Part shown: positions 5,305-6,910 of the stretch, in pieces
Numbering within the stretch: position 1 is the first letter of the stretch
How the letters are laid out: each line of letters starts with the position of its first letter
Origin: Candidatus Levyibacteriota bacterium
Lineage (GTDB): Bacteria > Patescibacteriota > Microgenomatia > Levybacterales > UBA12049
DNA: 6,910 nt
Direction: 5' to 3'
Assembly (NCBI GenBank): GCA_016182225.1
Contig: JACOXV010000048.1
Location: 1-6,910, forward strand
Program-made: the position numbers and the translations under genes
The notes under the pieces: model-generated
What the model saw: the letters and a program-made list of their open reading frames with translations, nothing else
What the model was told of the DNA's origin: nothing
Database searches by the model: none

Positions 5305-5862
5305 ATGGCAAAAATTTTTCTTTTCAGACATGCTCAAACCACAGACAACGTTGCTCACATTTTTTCCGGCGACAGAGATCCAGACCTAACAGAACAAGGT
5401 GTGAAAGAAGCAGAGGGAATCCGTGATGCACTAAAAAACGAAAGGGTTACGAAAGCCTTTACGTCAGACAGAATAAGATGTAAGAAAACTCTGGAAATAG
5501 TGCTACAGGAACATCCCAATATCTCGCCTATAATAGATAAGAGAATTGAAGAAAGAGACTATGGGACATTAACCGGCCTTAATAAAGATGAGATAGCACA
5601 AAAATATCCGGAACAATATCCTCTTTGGCATAGATCATACGACGTCCCACCGCCAGACGGAGAAAGTCTTAAAGACGTCGAAAAAAGAGTGTTGGAATTT
5701 TTAAAGGATTTAATATCAGTTGCCAAGCCAGACGATGTTATTTTAATTTCTGCAAGCGCAAATAGTCTCAGGCCAATCCGCCGTTACTTTGAAAGAATGA
5801 CACCTTCGGAAATGGCGAGTTTTGAGCATACTCTTGGAAAAGTCTACTCCTACGAATTTTAA
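5305..5862 (+). CDS. dPGM-like histidine phosphatase family protein lacking the second catalytic His
   Basis: A 185-residue histidine-phosphatase fold, closest in pattern to 2,3-bisphosphoglycerate-dependent phosphoglycerate mutase, which interconverts 3- and 2-phosphoglycerate in glycolysis. Visible are FRHAQTTDN with phospho-acceptor H9 (usually RHGxS/T), DPDLTEQG, SDRIRCKKT with R58, EERDYGTLTGLNKDE with E83, and WHRSYDVPPPDGESL, which matches the mutase WRRSYDxxPP region. The protein is shorter than the usual 230-250 because the cap insertion is missing. In the segment that normally reads AHGNSLR, it reads ASANSLR: the second catalytic histidine is Ser151 (codon AGC at 5755-5757). The enzyme may be inactive as a mutase or have another role. 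MAKIFLFRH is a normal N-terminus; no ribosome site is seen and TAATAT lies 5 nt upstream. It diverges from comF. Confidence 0.85.
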   Translation: MAKIFLFRHAQTTDNVAHIFSGDRDPDLTEQGVKEAEGIRDALKNERVTKAFTSDRIRCKKTLEIVLQEHPNISPIIDKRIEERDYGTLTGLNKDEIAQKYPEQYPLWHRSYDVPPPDGESLKDVEKRVLEFLKDLISVAKPDDVILISASANSLRPIRRYFERMTPSEMASFEHTLGKVYSYEF

Positions 5863-5953
5863 TCTCCTTCGACGAGCGGAGAACAGTTGACGCTGTTAGA
5901 ACCTATTTTATCACTTCAAACCAGGCTTTCCAACTAGCTTATTAGTAGTTGCA
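5863..5953. other. Short intergenic gap with two small stem-loops and a repeat-like fragment
   Basis: Directly after the phosphatase stop, TCTCC (5863-5867) and GGAGA (5878-5882) can pair around a 10-nt loop that contains TTCGACGAGC, related to the repeat before smpB. AACAG (5882-5886) and CTGTT (5893-5897) form a second 5-bp stem, overlapping the first by one base and followed by CTATTTTATC. Together they may act as a weak terminator for the phosphatase gene. The rest up to 5953 shows nothing recognisable. Confidence 0.35.
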
Positions 5954-6127
5954 TCATTGGTGATTAAACTTCTTTTGATGAATTTCATCCAGAATCTCTT
6001 TAATCTTTCTTTCCCTTACAGTTTTGTAAAGCCAACTAACTGCGTCAGCAACATTTTGATACACTTTATCTAGTTCTTCTGGTTTCAAACTCTCAAGATT
6101 TGTGTCTCTCTTCCATTTTTTACCCAT
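5954..6127 (-). CDS. Hypothetical 57-residue helical protein
   Basis: A small open frame, MGKKWKRDTNLESLKPEELD to KKFNHQ, ending in TGA. It is highly charged, lacks Cys and hydrophobic segments, and is predicted mostly helical: LKPEELDKVYQNVADAV (14-30) and a Lys/Glu-rich second helix near 36-52 (VRERKIKEILDEIHQKK). A cytoplasmic protein is expected. An in-frame TAA four codons upstream fixes the ATG at 6127 as start. There is no Shine-Dalgarno, but TAATAT lies exactly 6 nt before the ATG. It diverges from the nuclease-like gene across 146 bp, which raises the possibility of a functional pair (for example a partner or regulator), but nothing in the sequence proves this. I do not recognise the family. 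Coding status rests on composition and the promoter-like start only. Confidence 0.5.
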   Translation of the reverse strand: MGKKWKRDTNLESLKPEELDKVYQNVADAVSWLYKTVRERKIKEILDEIHQKKFNHQ

Positions 6128-6133
6128 ACATAA

Positions 6134-6139
6134 ATATTA
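6134..6139 (-). promoter_or_regulatory. -10-like element of the 57-residue ORF
   Basis: TAATAT on the minus strand, with 6 nt (TTATGT) between it and the ATG, so transcription would start at or next to the A of the start codon. No convincing -35 was found at 15-18 nt upstream. The same arrangement recurs at three other genes in the window. Confidence 0.4.
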
Positions 6140-6238
6140 AACACCAATGTGTAAGAACTGTAATTCTAGTATAAAACCTAGTCTGATTTACAGAATGGGA
6201 TAAACTCAAATTTACTCAAAGATCTTACATAATTCTAT

Positions 6239-6267
6239 TTCAAAACTACTTCAAAATAATGTAATAT
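6239..6267 (+). promoter_or_regulatory. Promoter of the nuclease-like gene
   Basis: TTCAAA (6239-6244, four of six matches to TTGACA) and TAATAT (6262-6267) are 17 nt apart, and the -10 ends 6 nt before the ATG at 6274, consistent with a leaderless transcript. The -35 hexamer is part of a set of four TCAAA motifs at 6206, 6216, 6240 and 6251, which could be an operator. Confidence 0.5.
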
Positions 6268-6273
6268 GGATAT

Positions 6274-6910
6274 ATGAGATATTTTGATGAAAAGGAATTA
6301 GTTTACAAGCTTGATAGGATTTTAAAGAAAGAGTTTGGAACAAATTTGTCATTTCATGAGTTCTCGGCAGGGTACGGCATTGCAGATATGGTTTTTGCTC
6401 CCAACTTTTCTTTTAAAAAACACATGTTGAACAGAATACCCATAACAGACTTTCAAAGTCTATCCATACTACTTACCTTAGTTGATGGAAAAGACTATAC
6501 AAAAAGTGAGATATATAGTTTATTTCCTCAACTAACTCAGAAAGAAGTCGGGCGGATGCTTCACGCACTTGCCATTAAAAATTACATAGAAAAGATAGAC
6601 AAAGAGTCATATCGTAAATGTAAGATGATCGATCCTCTGAATCCAATAAAAAGTATCATAGCAATAGAGGTAAAGCTGAACGATCACAAGAAAGGACTAA
6701 CACAAGCCAGAAGATATCAATATTTTGCAGACGAGAGCTATTTGGCGATTCTGAAAGAGGCAGAAAGAAATATTGACTACGAGGAGTTCAATAAATATAA
6801 CATAGGACTAATTCTTTTCGATAACTGTACTAATAGTATTGAAGTTAAGCATCCCAAGGCCGTGAATCGTCATTTTCAAAATAAAGTAAGAGAGCTTTTG
6901 CAAGATTCGG
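6274..6910 (+). CDS. Putative PD-(D/E)XK nuclease with internal winged-helix region, 3'-truncated
   Basis: The open frame runs off the window end with 212 residues visible. HEFSAGYGIADMVFA (28-42, with E29 and D38), SIIAIEVKLNDHKKG (127-141, with E132-V-K134) and LTQARRYQYFADESYLAI (142-159) reproduce the E, D, ExK and downstream Q-x3-Y pattern of PD-(D/E)XK nucleases. Between D38 and the ExK, residues 58-112 look like a winged helix-turn-helix: TDFQSLSILLTLVDGKDYTKSEI, then QLTQKEVGRMLHALAIKNYIEKI. That puts a DNA-binding module inside the nuclease core, separating the catalytic Asp and ExK by over 90 residues. ATG at 6274 is the first possible start because an in-frame TAA lies at 6262-6264. 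The target is unknown: defence, DNA repair or regulation are all possible. The nuclease call is a motif reading, not a homology search. Confidence 0.65.
   Translation, partial: MRYFDEKELVYKLDRILKKEFGTNLSFHEFSAGYGIADMVFAPNFSFKKHMLNRIPITDFQSLSILLTLVDGKDYTKSEIYSLFPQLTQKEVGRMLHALAIKNYIEKIDKESYRKCKMIDPLNPIKSIIAIEVKLNDHKKGLTQARRYQYFADESYLAILKEAERNIDYEEFNKYNIGLILFDNCTNSIEVKHPKAVNRHFQNKVRELLQDS

Overview
The window reads as chromosome from a small-genome Candidate Phyla Radiation (Patescibacteria) bacterium, most likely a Microgenomates-type lineage. Signs are an AT-rich, gene-dense sequence using TGA as a normal stop, short proteins of CPR type (SpoIID-domain protein, bacterial PH-domain membrane protein, tiny two-helix membrane protein, degenerate PP2C-like/propeller protein), and a core smpB/ssrA/comF block. 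The taxon is an inference from protein style; no rRNA is present.

Layout. Positions 3-3572 (+) hold four co-directional, closely spaced genes that look like one cell-envelope operon: the 3' part of a SpoIID-domain protein, a PH-domain membrane protein, a 78-residue membrane protein overlapping it by 8 nt, and a 639-residue single-pass protein with a PP2C-like cytoplasmic half and a propeller-like outer half. A short hairpin and a widespread-type repeat (CCTGAGCTTGTCGAAGG) separate this block from smpB (3629-4063, +). smpB converges on the tmRNA gene ssrA (4124-4483, -), and the two share one bidirectional terminator. ssrA has its own near-consensus promoter. Upstream of ssrA on the same strand is comF (4582-5286, -), whose stop codon sits in a perfect 14-bp hairpin. 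comF is divergent, over only 18 bp, from a dPGM-like histidine phosphatase (5305-5862, +) that has lost its second catalytic histidine. The last 1 kb carries a 57-residue unknown protein (5954-6127, -) and, divergent from it, the 5' part of a putative PD-(D/E)XK nuclease with an internal winged-helix region (6274 to the window end, +).

How it fits together. SmpB and tmRNA are the two parts of trans-translation and are encoded side by side. The tmRNA appears to encode the 16-residue tag ARANTPALAYANVLHA, which ends in HA rather than the usual AA. Four genes that must start their own transcripts (comF, the phosphatase, the small ORF, the nuclease) lack a Shine-Dalgarno sequence and carry a TAATAT/TATTAT hexamer 5-6 nt before the ATG, suggesting leaderless mRNAs; genes 2 and 3 of the first operon use Shine-Dalgarno sites. 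No CRISPR array, insertion sequence, tRNA or rRNA was seen.
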